NCBI GenBank assembly: GCA_937980205.1
Contig: CALJKW010000064.1
Location: 183,813-247,812, forward strand
Direction of reading: 5' to 3'
Length of the DNA stretch: 64,000 nt
Source: an uncultured Myxococcales bacterium
Lineage (GTDB): Bacteria > Myxococcota > Myxococcia > Myxococcales > Myxococcaceae
Below are positions 53,589 through 61,116 of the stretch, piece by piece. How positions within the stretch are numbered: position 1 is the stretch's first letter; each line of letters begins with the position of its first letter. A program made the position numbers and the translations under genes. The notes beneath the pieces are model-generated. The model made no database searches. It was not told where the DNA came from and worked only from the letters and a program-made list of their open reading frames with translations.

Positions 53589-54092
53589 TCACCGCAACCG
53601 CTGCAACAGCCGTACGACGAAGTCCTCCGGGTCCGCCGGAGAGATGATCAGCGGCTGCCCGCGGCCGGCGACGAGCACGAGCCGGTCCATGCGCGACACG
53701 TACATCAGCAGGGTCGTCTTCTTGGTGACGTAGCGTCCGAACGCGCCGAACAGGCCGCCGGCACCGACGCGCAGGCCCTGGCCGTGCTGCTGGTGAATCC
53801 GCTCGAAGTCGGTCAGCTCGGCGTACGAGAGCTCTCGGTATGGAAACGCGCGCTGGCGCAGCGGCCAGTGAATGACGAGCGCGTCCTGCCCCAGCTCGAA
53901 GCGCGACGGGCGCCACCACAACCACACCAGCGCGTACAGAAACACGATGAAGGCGATGGCTGCGTACATCACGTAGGCGGCAGGCTCGGGCACGCGACCG
54001 ACCGTGGCCAGCATCACGAACGGAAGGAGCAGGAGCATCCCGGTCATGACCAGGAAGCTCTTCGACATGGGCGCGATCGCATGCGAGGTCAT
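53589..54092 (-). CDS. Membrane protein with PH-like domain
   Basis: 167 residues. Two adjacent transmembrane helices (about 12-30 and 38-57), then a beta-rich cytoplasmic part ('RFELGQDALVIHWPLRQRAFPYRELSYAELTDF', 'LMYVSRMDRLVLVAGRGQPLIISPADPEDFVVRLLQ') resembling bacterial PH domains. Function unknown. It converges with the GH31 gene. Confidence 0.65.
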   Translation of the reverse strand: MTSHAIAPMSKSFLVMTGMLLLLPFVMLATVGRVPEPAAYVMYAAIAFIVFLYALVWLWWRPSRFELGQDALVIHWPLRQRAFPYRELSYAELTDFERIHQQHGQGLRVGAGGLFGAFGRYVTKKTTLLMYVSRMDRLVLVAGRGQPLIISPADPEDFVVRLLQRLR

Positions 54093-54134
54093 CGGTCACT
54101 TCGTAAGCACGGCGCACGCGAGCGTCACGCGAAC

Positions 54135-55436
54135 TCAGCGGCCTGGACGTACTCTGTGCGGGTTGCGGTGGTCGCCGAGCCGCTCGCGCACCGAGTCGTC
54201 GCCGGCCGCCCCCGCTACGAAGCGCTCCCACGCGTCCTCGCGGACGTACAGGTAGTCGGAGTCGAGGCGCTGGGCCTCTTCGCCCGGCGCGTACGCGAGC
54301 CACTCTCCGTCGGTGATGCCCCACGCGAGCCGGTAGACCTTCGCGCGGTCGAGCGACCTCTCCGGAGCCCACGCCATGGCCTCCTCCCCCGTCTCGACGT
54401 CGTAGAGGAAGTTGATGCCCTGGTGCGCGATGAGCAGCTCGGGCAGCGGGCGGGGGATCTTCGCGATGAGCGCGCGGTACCGCGGGTAGTCGGGGGTGGC
54501 GTGCGGATCGAAGCCGGTGACCGCCAGCAGCGCGAGCGGCAGCGCGAAGGCCGGGCGCGGCAGGCGCGGCAGCGAGACCACGAGGAGGGGGACGGCGAAG
54601 ACCGGCGCCATCAGCGCGAGGCGGTAGCCGAGGTCGAGCGTGTCGGTGCGCCACAGCGGCAGCGCGCACACGAAGAGCGGCAGCCACAGCGAGGCGATCA
54701 GGCCCCGGTGTCTCTTGCGCCAGAACGTCCACGCTCCGGCGATGAGTGCGGGCCACGCGAGCGAGAGCTCGACGGCCTCCGCCCACGAGGTCGTCCGGAG
54801 CGCGAAGTAGGCCCACGGCGGCGGAGGCCACGCGGCCCCGAACGCCTCGCGCACGCGGGGGGCGTTGGTGGGCCACAGCACGATGGCGGCGACGCCCGCG
54901 ACGAGCACGAGCGCGGCCCACCAGCGCTTCGAGACGCCGGGGGCGGCGGCGAGCGCGAGCACGGCGCCGAGCCGGTGGGCCCAGCCGCTCACCGCGCCGA
55001 GCGCGAGCGCGACGGCGGGGCGCTCGGCGAGGGCGAGGCCGAAGAGCAGGGCGGGCGCGGCGCCGAGGTTCTTCGGGAAGTCGCCGGCCAGGTGCGTGAG
55101 CGCGGGAGAGCCGGCCGCCCACAGCGCGAGCCACCACGCCGCGCGCTCGTCGACGCGGCGGCCGAGCAGGAACGCGGCGGGCACGCAGGCCGCGGCGAGC
55201 AGCGCGGCGACGAGCTTCACTCCGACCGCGGCGGGCAGGCCGAGCAGGTGCGGCAGCGACAAGAGGTACAGCACCCAGCTCGGATCCGAGACGTGGAAGT
55301 GCCCGTCTTGGGCGAGGTGCATCGCCTGGGCGACGTAGTAGTAGCCGTCCCAGCCCGAAGGCTCGGGGCTGCGGAGCAACCAGGCCAGGCGCACCGCAAA
55401 GGCTCCGAGCGCGAGAAAATGGGGACTGGTCCCCAT
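54135..55436 (-). CDS. Polytopic membrane glycosyltransferase-like protein (GT39/ArnT-like)
   Basis: 433 residues if the ATG at 55436 is used; that ATG lies inside a 26-bp palindrome, and a GTG at 55394 is a downstream alternative. About nine hydrophobic helices. The first loop has 'GWDGYYYVAQAMHLAQDGHF', like the acidic DxD-type loop of lipid-linked sugar transferases, and the last ~120 residues form a soluble domain ('LLIAHQGINFLYDVETGEE', 'WERFVAGAAGDDSVR'). It may transfer sugars from polyprenyl phosphate; the family is uncertain. Confidence 0.68.
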   Translation of the reverse strand: MGTSPHFLALGAFAVRLAWLLRSPEPSGWDGYYYVAQAMHLAQDGHFHVSDPSWVLYLLSLPHLLGLPAAVGVKLVAALLAAACVPAAFLLGRRVDERAAWWLALWAAGSPALTHLAGDFPKNLGAAPALLFGLALAERPAVALALGAVSGWAHRLGAVLALAAAPGVSKRWWAALVLVAGVAAIVLWPTNAPRVREAFGAAWPPPPWAYFALRTTSWAEAVELSLAWPALIAGAWTFWRKRHRGLIASLWLPLFVCALPLWRTDTLDLGYRLALMAPVFAVPLLVVSLPRLPRPAFALPLALLAVTGFDPHATPDYPRYRALIAKIPRPLPELLIAHQGINFLYDVETGEEAMAWAPERSLDRAKVYRLAWGITDGEWLAYAPGEEAQRLDSDYLYVREDAWERFVAGAAGDDSVRERLGDHRNPHRVRPGR

Positions 55437-55440
55437 TTTC
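55415..55440. repeat. GGGGAC-type dispersed palindrome, copy 2, overlapping a start codon
   Basis: GAAAATGGGGAC and GTCCCCATTTTC are perfect 12-bp arms with a TG spacer, overlapping the nuclease-like stop and the putative ATG of the membrane glycosyltransferase on the minus strand. The core matches the element at 11240-11256. Confidence 0.7.
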
Positions 55441-55936
55441 AGAGGCGCGTGCGGGTCGCGCCGGGCACCTCGGCGAGCACCTGCTTCACGGGCACGATGG
55501 CGCCGACGGTCGTGTAGAGCACGGCGCCGGTGCGGGTGCGGGTGGACTTGAGCGGGTACTCCTTCGCGCGGGGGATGAACCAGTCGCGCGTGGCCTTCAG
55601 CGGCAGGCAGTGCACCTCGCGCGGAGCCAGGAACACGTAGAGCAGCAGATCCGCCGTCGAGTAGAGGAAGCAGCCGGGCGTGTCGCGCTCGAGGTTGCTC
55701 ACCAGCTCGAGGAAGTAGTTGCCGCGCCGCGCCTGGCGGTCGCCCTTCACCTCGACGCCGAGCACGGGCTGCCCCGGCCGGTCCCAGAGCAGGTCGACGC
55801 CGCGGTGCTGGAAGCGCGGGTCCTCCTGCACGTCGTGGACGCGGGAGCCCGGCGACTGCGCCTGCAGCCAGTCGTGCGCGAGCATGACCGCACGATCGGC
55901 CGCGCCCTGCACACCCCTCATCGAATACGCGCGCAC
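55439..55936 (-). CDS. PD-(D/E)XK nuclease-like protein
   Basis: 165 residues. The pattern 'RFQHRGVDLLWDRPGQPVLGVEVKGD' has GVD about 14 residues before VEVKG, the D-(E/D)-x-K metal-binding arrangement of this fold. Preceding helix 'GAADRAVMLAHDWLQAQ' and following 'RRGNYFLELVSNLERDTPGCFLYSTAD' fit the fold topology. It could be a nuclease, but a related non-nuclease is also possible. No methyltransferase or helicase gene is adjacent. Confidence 0.6.
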   Translation of the reverse strand: MRAYSMRGVQGAADRAVMLAHDWLQAQSPGSRVHDVQEDPRFQHRGVDLLWDRPGQPVLGVEVKGDRQARRGNYFLELVSNLERDTPGCFLYSTADLLLYVFLAPREVHCLPLKATRDWFIPRAKEYPLKSTRTRTGAVLYTTVGAIVPVKQVLAEVPGATRTRL

Positions 55937-56020
55937 GCGCCTGGTCAGCTCCTGCTCCGCCCCCGGACCCTACCGGGCGATGAGCGCCTGGCGGCGCACC
56001 GGGGTCCGTGTGCGGAGCGT

Positions 56021-56560
56021 CTACTTGCGCAGCTCGACGCCGGACGCGACCAGCTGCACCTCGCGCGGCTTGCCGTCCTTGCCGCGGGGAACCTGGGCGC
56101 CCTCGGCCTCGTAGTGCTTCGCGAGCTCTTCCGACAGCTCGGCGACCTTCACCACGCCCTCGACCTTCGCCTTGCGGCCGGCCGAGTCGAGCGGGACGAA
56201 GAAGCCGTAGTCCTTGAACGTCACGCGCACGCCCGGGCCCTTCGTCGCGGCCGTGGGCGCGAGCTCCATCCAGCAGCCCTTCTTCTGGCAGGCCTTGCGC
56301 ACCGTGGCCTCGACGGCGACCGACTTGCCGTCGAACTCGGCCGGCGTCTTGAGCAGCGACGTCAGCTCGGCCTTCGGCAGGCCCTGCAGCTTTTCGCCCT
56401 TAAAGATGACCGCCTCGTTGCTGGTCTTCGCCGCGGCGGGGTCGGACGCGGGGTGGTGGCACTCGGCCGCTCCCTTGTCCTTCTCTTTGCCCTCCTTCAT
56501 CGAAGCAGGGTCACACTGGTCGTGGGCGGCGGAAAGGATGAGCAGGGCGGTGAGGAGCAT
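56021..56560 (-). CDS. Exported DUF4920-like protein
   Basis: 179 residues. Signal peptide (MLLTALLILSAAHD). His/Cys-rich linker, then a beta-rich domain of about 110 residues with 'VAVEATVRKACQKKGCWMEL', the Cys-x5-Cys-Trp-Met signature of DUF4920, and 'VRVTFKDYGFFVPLDSAGRKAKVEGVV'. Probably a periplasmic OB-fold-type domain. Function unknown. Confidence 0.78.
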   Translation of the reverse strand: MLLTALLILSAAHDQCDPASMKEGKEKDKGAAECHHPASDPAAAKTSNEAVIFKGEKLQGLPKAELTSLLKTPAEFDGKSVAVEATVRKACQKKGCWMELAPTAATKGPGVRVTFKDYGFFVPLDSAGRKAKVEGVVKVAELSEELAKHYEAEGAQVPRGKDGKPREVQLVASGVELRK

Positions 56561-56600
56561 CGGGAGTCTGGTAGCTCACTTGGGGTATGAGGGGCAACTG

Positions 56601-57035
56601 ATGCAGGTCTCCTGGCCGAAACCCAACCGCACGTTCGGACCGTTCGACGTGCTGGGGCTCGTGGGCATGGGCGGCCTCTTCGTCGCCCGCTTCATCCCGG
56701 TGGCGAAGATCATCCCGTTCTGGGGCTGCATGTTCCGCCGCATCACCGGCATTCCGTGCCCGGGCTGCGGGCTCACCCGCGCGGCCGACCACTTCGCGCA
56801 CCTGCACTGGCTGACGGCGCTGAAAGCGAACCCGCTCGGCACGCTCGGCGCGGCGGTCTTCGCGGTGCTCGCGGTGTGGACGCTGCTGCACCTCGCGTTC
56901 AAGGTGCCGTTCCCCGACATCACGCTGAGCGACCGCGAGTGGCGCGTGCTGCGGTACGTCGCGGTCGCGGCCTTCGTCGTCAACTACGCCTTCGTGATCG
57001 TGCAGCACCGGTTCCCGGGGCTGCTGTGGGGCTGA
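56601..57035 (+). CDS. DUF2752 membrane protein
   Basis: 144 residues from ATG 56601 (AGGGG about 8 nt upstream). Signature 'GIPCPGCGLTRAADHFAHLHWLTALKANPLG', the CPGCG-TR motif of DUF2752, with three hydrophobic helices. Function unknown in the family, often near lipid or secretion genes. Its end overlaps the start of plsY. Confidence 0.85.
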   Translation: MQVSWPKPNRTFGPFDVLGLVGMGGLFVARFIPVAKIIPFWGCMFRRITGIPCPGCGLTRAADHFAHLHWLTALKANPLGTLGAAVFAVLAVWTLLHLAFKVPFPDITLSDREWRVLRYVAVAAFVVNYAFVIVQHRFPGLLWG

Positions 57036-57610
57036 GCGCCGCCCTCGTCGCGCTGGGGTATCTGGCCGGCAGCATCCCCTTCGGCGTGCTGCTCACGCGC
57101 TGGTTCGCCGGCAAAGACGTGCGCGCCGGAGGCAGCGGGAACATCGGGGCCACCAACGTCACGCGCGTGGCGGGCAAGAAGGTAGGCGCCGCGGTGTTGC
57201 TGCTCGACGCGGGGAAGGGCGCGCTGCCGGTCCTGCTCGCGATGCGGCTGCAGCCGGCCGAGTACTGGGTGCACTTCGCGGTCGCGCTGGCCGCGTTCCT
57301 GGGGCACGTCTTTCCCGTCTGGCTCAAGTTCAAGGGCGGGAAGGGCGTGGCGACGGCGGCGGGCGTGCTCGCGGTGCTGCTGCCGCTCGCGGCCGCGGCG
57401 GGGTTCGCGGTCTTCGCGATCCTCGTCGCGATCTTCCGCGTCGCCAGCATCGGCTCGCTCGCGGGCGGCATCACCGCGCTGGCCGTCTCGTGGTTCTTGG
57501 CCAAGCCGGTGCAGTACCCGATCCTCGGCGCGGTGCTGCTCGCGCTGATGATCTTCACGCACCGGGGGAACATCTCGAGGCTGCTCAGCCGGCGCGAGAA
57601 CAAGGTCTAG
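57026..57610 (+). CDS. plsY: Glycerol-3-phosphate acyltransferase PlsY
   Basis: 194 residues from GTG 57026 (GGGG five bases upstream; a CTG at 57032 in a CTGA overlap is the alternative). Conserved PlsY blocks: GYLAGSIPFGVLL, RAGGSGNIGATNVTR, 'LLDAGKGALPVLLA', LGHVFPVWLKFKGGKGVATAAG. Five transmembrane helices. It transfers the acyl group from acyl-phosphate to glycerol-3-phosphate, the first step of phospholipid synthesis. PlsX is not in the window. Confidence 0.95.
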   Translation: MGLSAALVALGYLAGSIPFGVLLTRWFAGKDVRAGGSGNIGATNVTRVAGKKVGAAVLLLDAGKGALPVLLAMRLQPAEYWVHFAVALAAFLGHVFPVWLKFKGGKGVATAAGVLAVLLPLAAAAGFAVFAILVAIFRVASIGSLAGGITALAVSWFLAKPVQYPILGAVLLALMIFTHRGNISRLLSRRENKV

Positions 57611-57616
57611 AGAGGC

Positions 57617-58030
57617 TCAGCGCCGCTTGACCCAGTTTTCGACGGGCAGCTCCGGCACACGCCGGAACTCCCGCTCGTTGTCGGTCACCAACACCGCGCC
57701 GAGGCTCAGGGCGTGCGACGCCACGAGGAGATCGTTCTGGCCGATGAGCTTGCCTTTCCGCTCGAGGTGCAGCCGGACACGGGCGTAGTGCGCGTCGGCG
57801 TCGCGATCGAACGGCTGGACGTCGAGGCTCGAGAGCAACGCGTCGATCTGCGAGGTGAGACGCGGCGAGCCCTTCTTGGCGGCACCGAATCGCAGCTCGC
57901 AAGCGACGATGATGCTCGTACAAAGCCGCGCGTCGCCGGCAGCCAGACAGCGCGCGGCGAGCTCGCCATGCGGGTCGACAGCGAGCCGGGAGATGATGTT
58001 CGTATCGAGGAGAAACCGCCTGGCCGTCAC
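57617..58030 (-). CDS. vapC: VapC-family PIN-domain toxin
   Basis: 137 residues from GTG 58030, overlapping the antitoxin stop by four bases. PIN acidic residues: Asp in FLLDTNII, Glu in IVACELRFGA, Asp in 'GQNDLLVASHAL' and 'AVLVTDNEREF'. It is an RNase that cleaves tRNA or rRNA. Second gene of a classical vapBC unit. Confidence 0.93.
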   Translation of the reverse strand: MTARRFLLDTNIISRLAVDPHGELAARCLAAGDARLCTSIIVACELRFGAAKKGSPRLTSQIDALLSSLDVQPFDRDADAHYARVRLHLERKGKLIGQNDLLVASHALSLGAVLVTDNEREFRRVPELPVENWVKRR

Positions 58031-58266
58031 AGCTCGACCGCTTCGGGCGGCGGGTCGTCGAGGTCAGGAAATTCGTCGTCGAGAGGCTCGAGGCTCTCGA
58101 GCACGGCTGCCAATGAGCGCGCCGCCAGGGGCTCGATGACGAGGCGATGTCCCTCTTTCCACATCAGCGCCTCATCGCCCGGCAGCTCGAGCCCACGGGG
58201 AATCCGTACGGCCTGGTTGGCACCGTTGCGGAAAAGGCGGACATGACGCTCGGAATGTGAAGCCAC
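58027..58266 (-). CDS. vapB: VapB-family (AbrB-type) antitoxin
   Basis: 79 residues from GTG 58266. The N-terminal swapped-hairpin DNA-binding fold 'RHVRLFRNGANQAVRIPRGLELPGDEALMWKEG' is typical VapB, with the acidic toxin-neutralising tail 'LESLEPLDDEFPDLDDPPPE'. It represses its own operon with VapC. The CATATG inverted repeat directly upstream is a likely operator. Confidence 0.9.
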   Translation of the reverse strand: MASHSERHVRLFRNGANQAVRIPRGLELPGDEALMWKEGHRLVIEPLAARSLAAVLESLEPLDDEFPDLDDPPPEAVEL

Positions 58267-58286
58267 GCATATGTCTTAGCATATGC
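58267..58286 (-). promoter_or_regulatory. Putative VapB operator (CATATG inverted repeat)
   Basis: Two CATATG boxes (58268-58273 and 58280-58285) separated by 6 bp lie immediately before the vapB start, in the 35-bp gap after the kinase stop. The short, AT-rich sequence also contains TATG/TAAG elements that could be the -10 region. Confidence 0.55.
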
Positions 58287-58301
58287 GGACGCCGACCGCC
58301 G

Positions 58302-59897
58302 TCACTTCGGCTTCTTGAGCGTGTCGCCCTTCTTCGGCGGCGCGTGCGTCGGCACCGGCGGAGCGTCGTCCTGCTCCTCGAGCTTCTGCGCCGCGCCGGG
58401 CTTCACCGCCGCGGTCTTCTTCTTCGCGGGGGGCGGCGGCGCGGGCTTCACCGGCACCGGCGCAGGCGCGGGCGGCGTGATGATCACCGCCGCCTTCTCG
58501 GGCGTCAGCTTCTGCAGCACCTCGATCACCGGCCCGCTGCCGCGCGCGGTCACGCTCATCTCCACGTAGCCGTTCAGGCGCAGCGTGACCTCGGCGCTCG
58601 TGCGACCGTCGGGGCCGGGCGGGCGCTTGAGCTCGAGCGGAGTGACGCCGAGCACCTCGCCGCCCTCGAGCACCTCGGCGCCCTGCGGCTCGCTGTCGAT
58701 GTGGAAGGTGATCTCCTCCGGCGGGGCAGGCTTCACCGGCTCGGGCGGCGGCGCGGGCGGCGCGACCACGACGACGGGTGGCGGCGGAGGAGGAGGCGCA
58801 GCAGGCCGCTGCTTGAGCAGCGCCACGGTCGCTACGCTGCCGAGCGTCGTCGCGACGACGAACAGGACGATCGTCAGCACGGGCGAGCGGTTCGGAGACG
58901 CGTGCGAAGCCGACGCGCGCTGCGGCAGCGGCGCCTGCGTCCCGTTCCCCGGCGTCACGAACTTCTCCGGAGACGCCAGCTCCTGCATCGAGGCCAGCAC
59001 CTCTTCCATCGACTGGAAGCGATCCATCGCCGACTTCGCGAGGCACTTCATCACCAGCTTCACGAAGTGCGGCGGCGGAGGCTCCATGCCGGCGGGCACC
59101 TTCAGCGGCGGCACCGGCTTGTTCACGTGATCGAGGATCACCGTCATCGCGTTGTTGCCCTTGAAGGGCGGCGAGCCGGTGAGGCACTCGTACATGATGA
59201 TGCCGAGCGAGTAGACGTCGCTGCGCGGGTCGGCGACGTTGTTCTCGCCCTGCTCGGGGGCCATGTACGGCGGCGACCCCATCAGCATGCCCTGCTGCGT
59301 GACGGCGCGGCCCTCGAGCTCGTGTCCCTCGACGAAGCTCTTCACCAGGCCGAAGTCGAGCACCTTCACGACGTCGGCGTCGTCGTCCGCGTTGAGCAGC
59401 ATGATGTTCGCGGGCTTCAGGTCGCGGTGAACGACGCCGAGGTTGTGCGCCTCTCGCAGCGACCGCGCGACCTGCTGCGTGATGGTGAGGACCCGCCGCC
59501 ACGGCAGCGGCCCGCCGGTGCCGAGGTGGTGCTCGAGGGTCTCGCCCTCGAGGTACTCCATCGCGATGTAGAAGATGCCTTCGGCGGTGCAGCCGTAGTC
59601 GATGACGGTGATGGTGTTCGGGTGGTTGAGCTTCGCGGTGAGCGCGGCCTCGACGAGGAAGCGCTGCCGGAACGTCGGGTCGCGGCCGGGGCCGTAGTTG
59701 TAGTCGAGGATCTTGAGCGCGACGGCGCGGTTCAGCGGCGCCTGCACGGCCTTGTAGACGCGGCCCATGCCGCCCGAGCCGATGGGCTCGACGATCTTGA
59801 AGCGGCCGTCGAGGACCTCGCCGATGAGGGTGTCCACGCCGGGGTGGGTCACCACCCCCGTGACGTGCTCTTCGTCGCTGTCGTCGGTTCCGGCCAC
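58302..59897 (-). CDS. Ser/Thr protein kinase with PEGA-like C-terminal domain
   Basis: 531 residues from GTG 59897. Kinase domain about 28-290: IGSGGMGRVYKA, VALKIL, VVHRDLKPANIM, VKVLDFGLVKSF, YMAPEQ, all canonical. Then a linker, a transmembrane helix near 345 ('VLTIVLFVVATTLGSVATVALL'), a Pro-rich stretch and a PEGA-like unit ('ITFHIDSEPQGAEVLEGGEVLGVTPLELKRP', about 395-430) with an Ala/Lys/Pro tail. Seven bases after the TPR gene, so likely one operon. Confidence 0.92.
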   Translation of the reverse strand: MAGTDDSDEEHVTGVVTHPGVDTLIGEVLDGRFKIVEPIGSGGMGRVYKAVQAPLNRAVALKILDYNYGPGRDPTFRQRFLVEAALTAKLNHPNTITVIDYGCTAEGIFYIAMEYLEGETLEHHLGTGGPLPWRRVLTITQQVARSLREAHNLGVVHRDLKPANIMLLNADDDADVVKVLDFGLVKSFVEGHELEGRAVTQQGMLMGSPPYMAPEQGENNVADPRSDVYSLGIIMYECLTGSPPFKGNNAMTVILDHVNKPVPPLKVPAGMEPPPPHFVKLVMKCLAKSAMDRFQSMEEVLASMQELASPEKFVTPGNGTQAPLPQRASASHASPNRSPVLTIVLFVVATTLGSVATVALLKQRPAAPPPPPPPVVVVAPPAPPPEPVKPAPPEEITFHIDSEPQGAEVLEGGEVLGVTPLELKRPPGPDGRTSAEVTLRLNGYVEMSVTARGSGPVIEVLQKLTPEKAAVIITPPAPAPVPVKPAPPPPAKKKTAAVKPGAAQKLEEQDDAPPVPTHAPPKKGDTLKKPK

Positions 59898-59903
59898 AGA
59901 CCG

Positions 59904-60800
59904 TCACATCCTACGGCTGTAGGCCCGCGTGCAGTCGCTCGCGATCTCAGCGGTGGCGCGCTGCGGCGGCACGTTGACGAGGGAGAGGCGGCCCGCGACG
60001 GTGTCGAAGTTCACGTACGCTTTGCCGCTGGAGGGCACCTCGACGGGGATCGTCATTCCGCGCAGGCGCTGGCTCTTGCCGCCGCCGAGCGTGACGCCGC
60101 GGAACTCTCCGTTGTTGCCGGTGTTGATCTCGAGCAGGGCGCCGGGCGCGCGCGCGTAGCGGATGCCGCCGATGCACGCCTCGACGATGTGCTCGCCGGG
60201 AGCGAGCTGCACCTCGACGTACTGATCGTGACCGATGTCGCCGATCTCCTTGTCGTCGACGAGCAGGGTGACCTGGTTGTTGCTGCCGTTGAAGTAGTGG
60301 TTCCGGTAGACGATGAGCGTGCTCGGCGTCGGCTGCGGGATCACCGGCACCGGAGGCGCCGCCACCGGCAGCGGAGCGCTCAGCGCGTTGATCCGCTGCT
60401 GCGCCTGCGCGCGGAAGGGAGCATCGGTTCCGGCGAGGTACTGCTTGTAGTGCTGCAGGGCGGCGTCGTTGCGGCCGAGGCCCTCTTCCGCCATCGCGAG
60501 ACCGTAGAGCGCGGAGGTGAGCGACGGCTTCAGCGTGTACGCGTATCGGCAGTCGGCTTCGGCGGTCTGCATCGCCTTGAGGCCGAGCTGGGCGGAACAT
60601 CTGGTGGCGAAGATCTCCGCGACGCGGGGGAACTCGGCGGCGAGCGCGTTGAGCTGGACGGTGGCGGCCGCGTGGTCTCCGGCGGTGACCCTGGAGACGG
60701 CGTCGCGGTAGCGCGCGGCGGCTTCAGCGGTGAGCTCCGTCTGCGCTGAGGCAGCGCCGGCAGCGAGCACGACGAGACAGCAGAGACGGGTGGAGGACAT
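59904..60800 (-). CDS. Exported TPR protein with C-terminal beta-rich domain
   Basis: 298 residues. Signal peptide (MSSTRLCCLVVLAAGAASAQ). Residues about 25-140 are TPR-like ('AAARYRDAVSRVTAGDHAAATVQL', 'SALYGLAMAEEGLGRNDAALQHYKQYLAG'). A beta-rich domain follows ('STLIVYRNHYFNGSNNQVTLLVDDKEIGDIGHDQYVEVQLAPGEHIVEA'), ending in a Cys-containing tail. First gene of an operon with the kinase; the palindrome block lies upstream. Confidence 0.78.
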   Translation of the reverse strand: MSSTRLCCLVVLAAGAASAQTELTAEAAARYRDAVSRVTAGDHAAATVQLNALAAEFPRVAEIFATRCSAQLGLKAMQTAEADCRYAYTLKPSLTSALYGLAMAEEGLGRNDAALQHYKQYLAGTDAPFRAQAQQRINALSAPLPVAAPPVPVIPQPTPSTLIVYRNHYFNGSNNQVTLLVDDKEIGDIGHDQYVEVQLAPGEHIVEACIGGIRYARAPGALLEINTGNNGEFRGVTLGGGKSQRLRGMTIPVEVPSSGKAYVNFDTVAGRLSLVNVPPQRATAEIASDCTRAYSRRM

Positions 60801-61116
60801 GGCGGTGGGCTCCTACCTCGACTGGTGAGCCGACCGCAAAACGGGGCGACGAGCACGTCGTTCGGTGCGTCCGCTGTGGCCCGAGCAAGTCCCTGGTCGC
60901 GTTGAGACGAGACGTCTCGTCTCAGCGGCGGAAGCTCGAGAGGGTGAGATGAGACGTCTCGTCTCGGGCGCGTCGCGGTGTTGGGCGGGGTCGAGCAACC
61001 GGCGGCGAAGTGCGCGGTCGCGTTGAGACGAGACGTCTCGTATCGGCGGCGGGGGGGGGGCGAGAGGCTGAGACGGTATGTCCCGTCTCAAGCGAGTCGC
61101 GGGGTTGCGTCGCTGA
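60801..61116. repeat. 316-bp non-coding block with a duplicated unit carrying four palindromes
   Basis: No ORF I can support. A diverged tandem duplication with period 121 bp (60903 to 61024) carries two palindromes per unit: GAGACGAGACGTCTCGTCTC at 60904-60923 (perfect, and symmetric one base further each side), 60946-60965 (one mismatch), 61025-61044 (one mismatch) and a degenerate TGAGACGG/CCGTCTCA copy at 61069-61090. A G10 run lies at 61051-61060. Located between the methyltransferase (3' side) and the TPR-kinase operon (5' side). Confidence 0.75.

Noticed and set aside
60903..61090. Possible CRISPR array
   Set aside because: Only four palindromic units with uneven spacing (about 42, 79 and 45 bp between centres), no uniform spacers and no cas genes.
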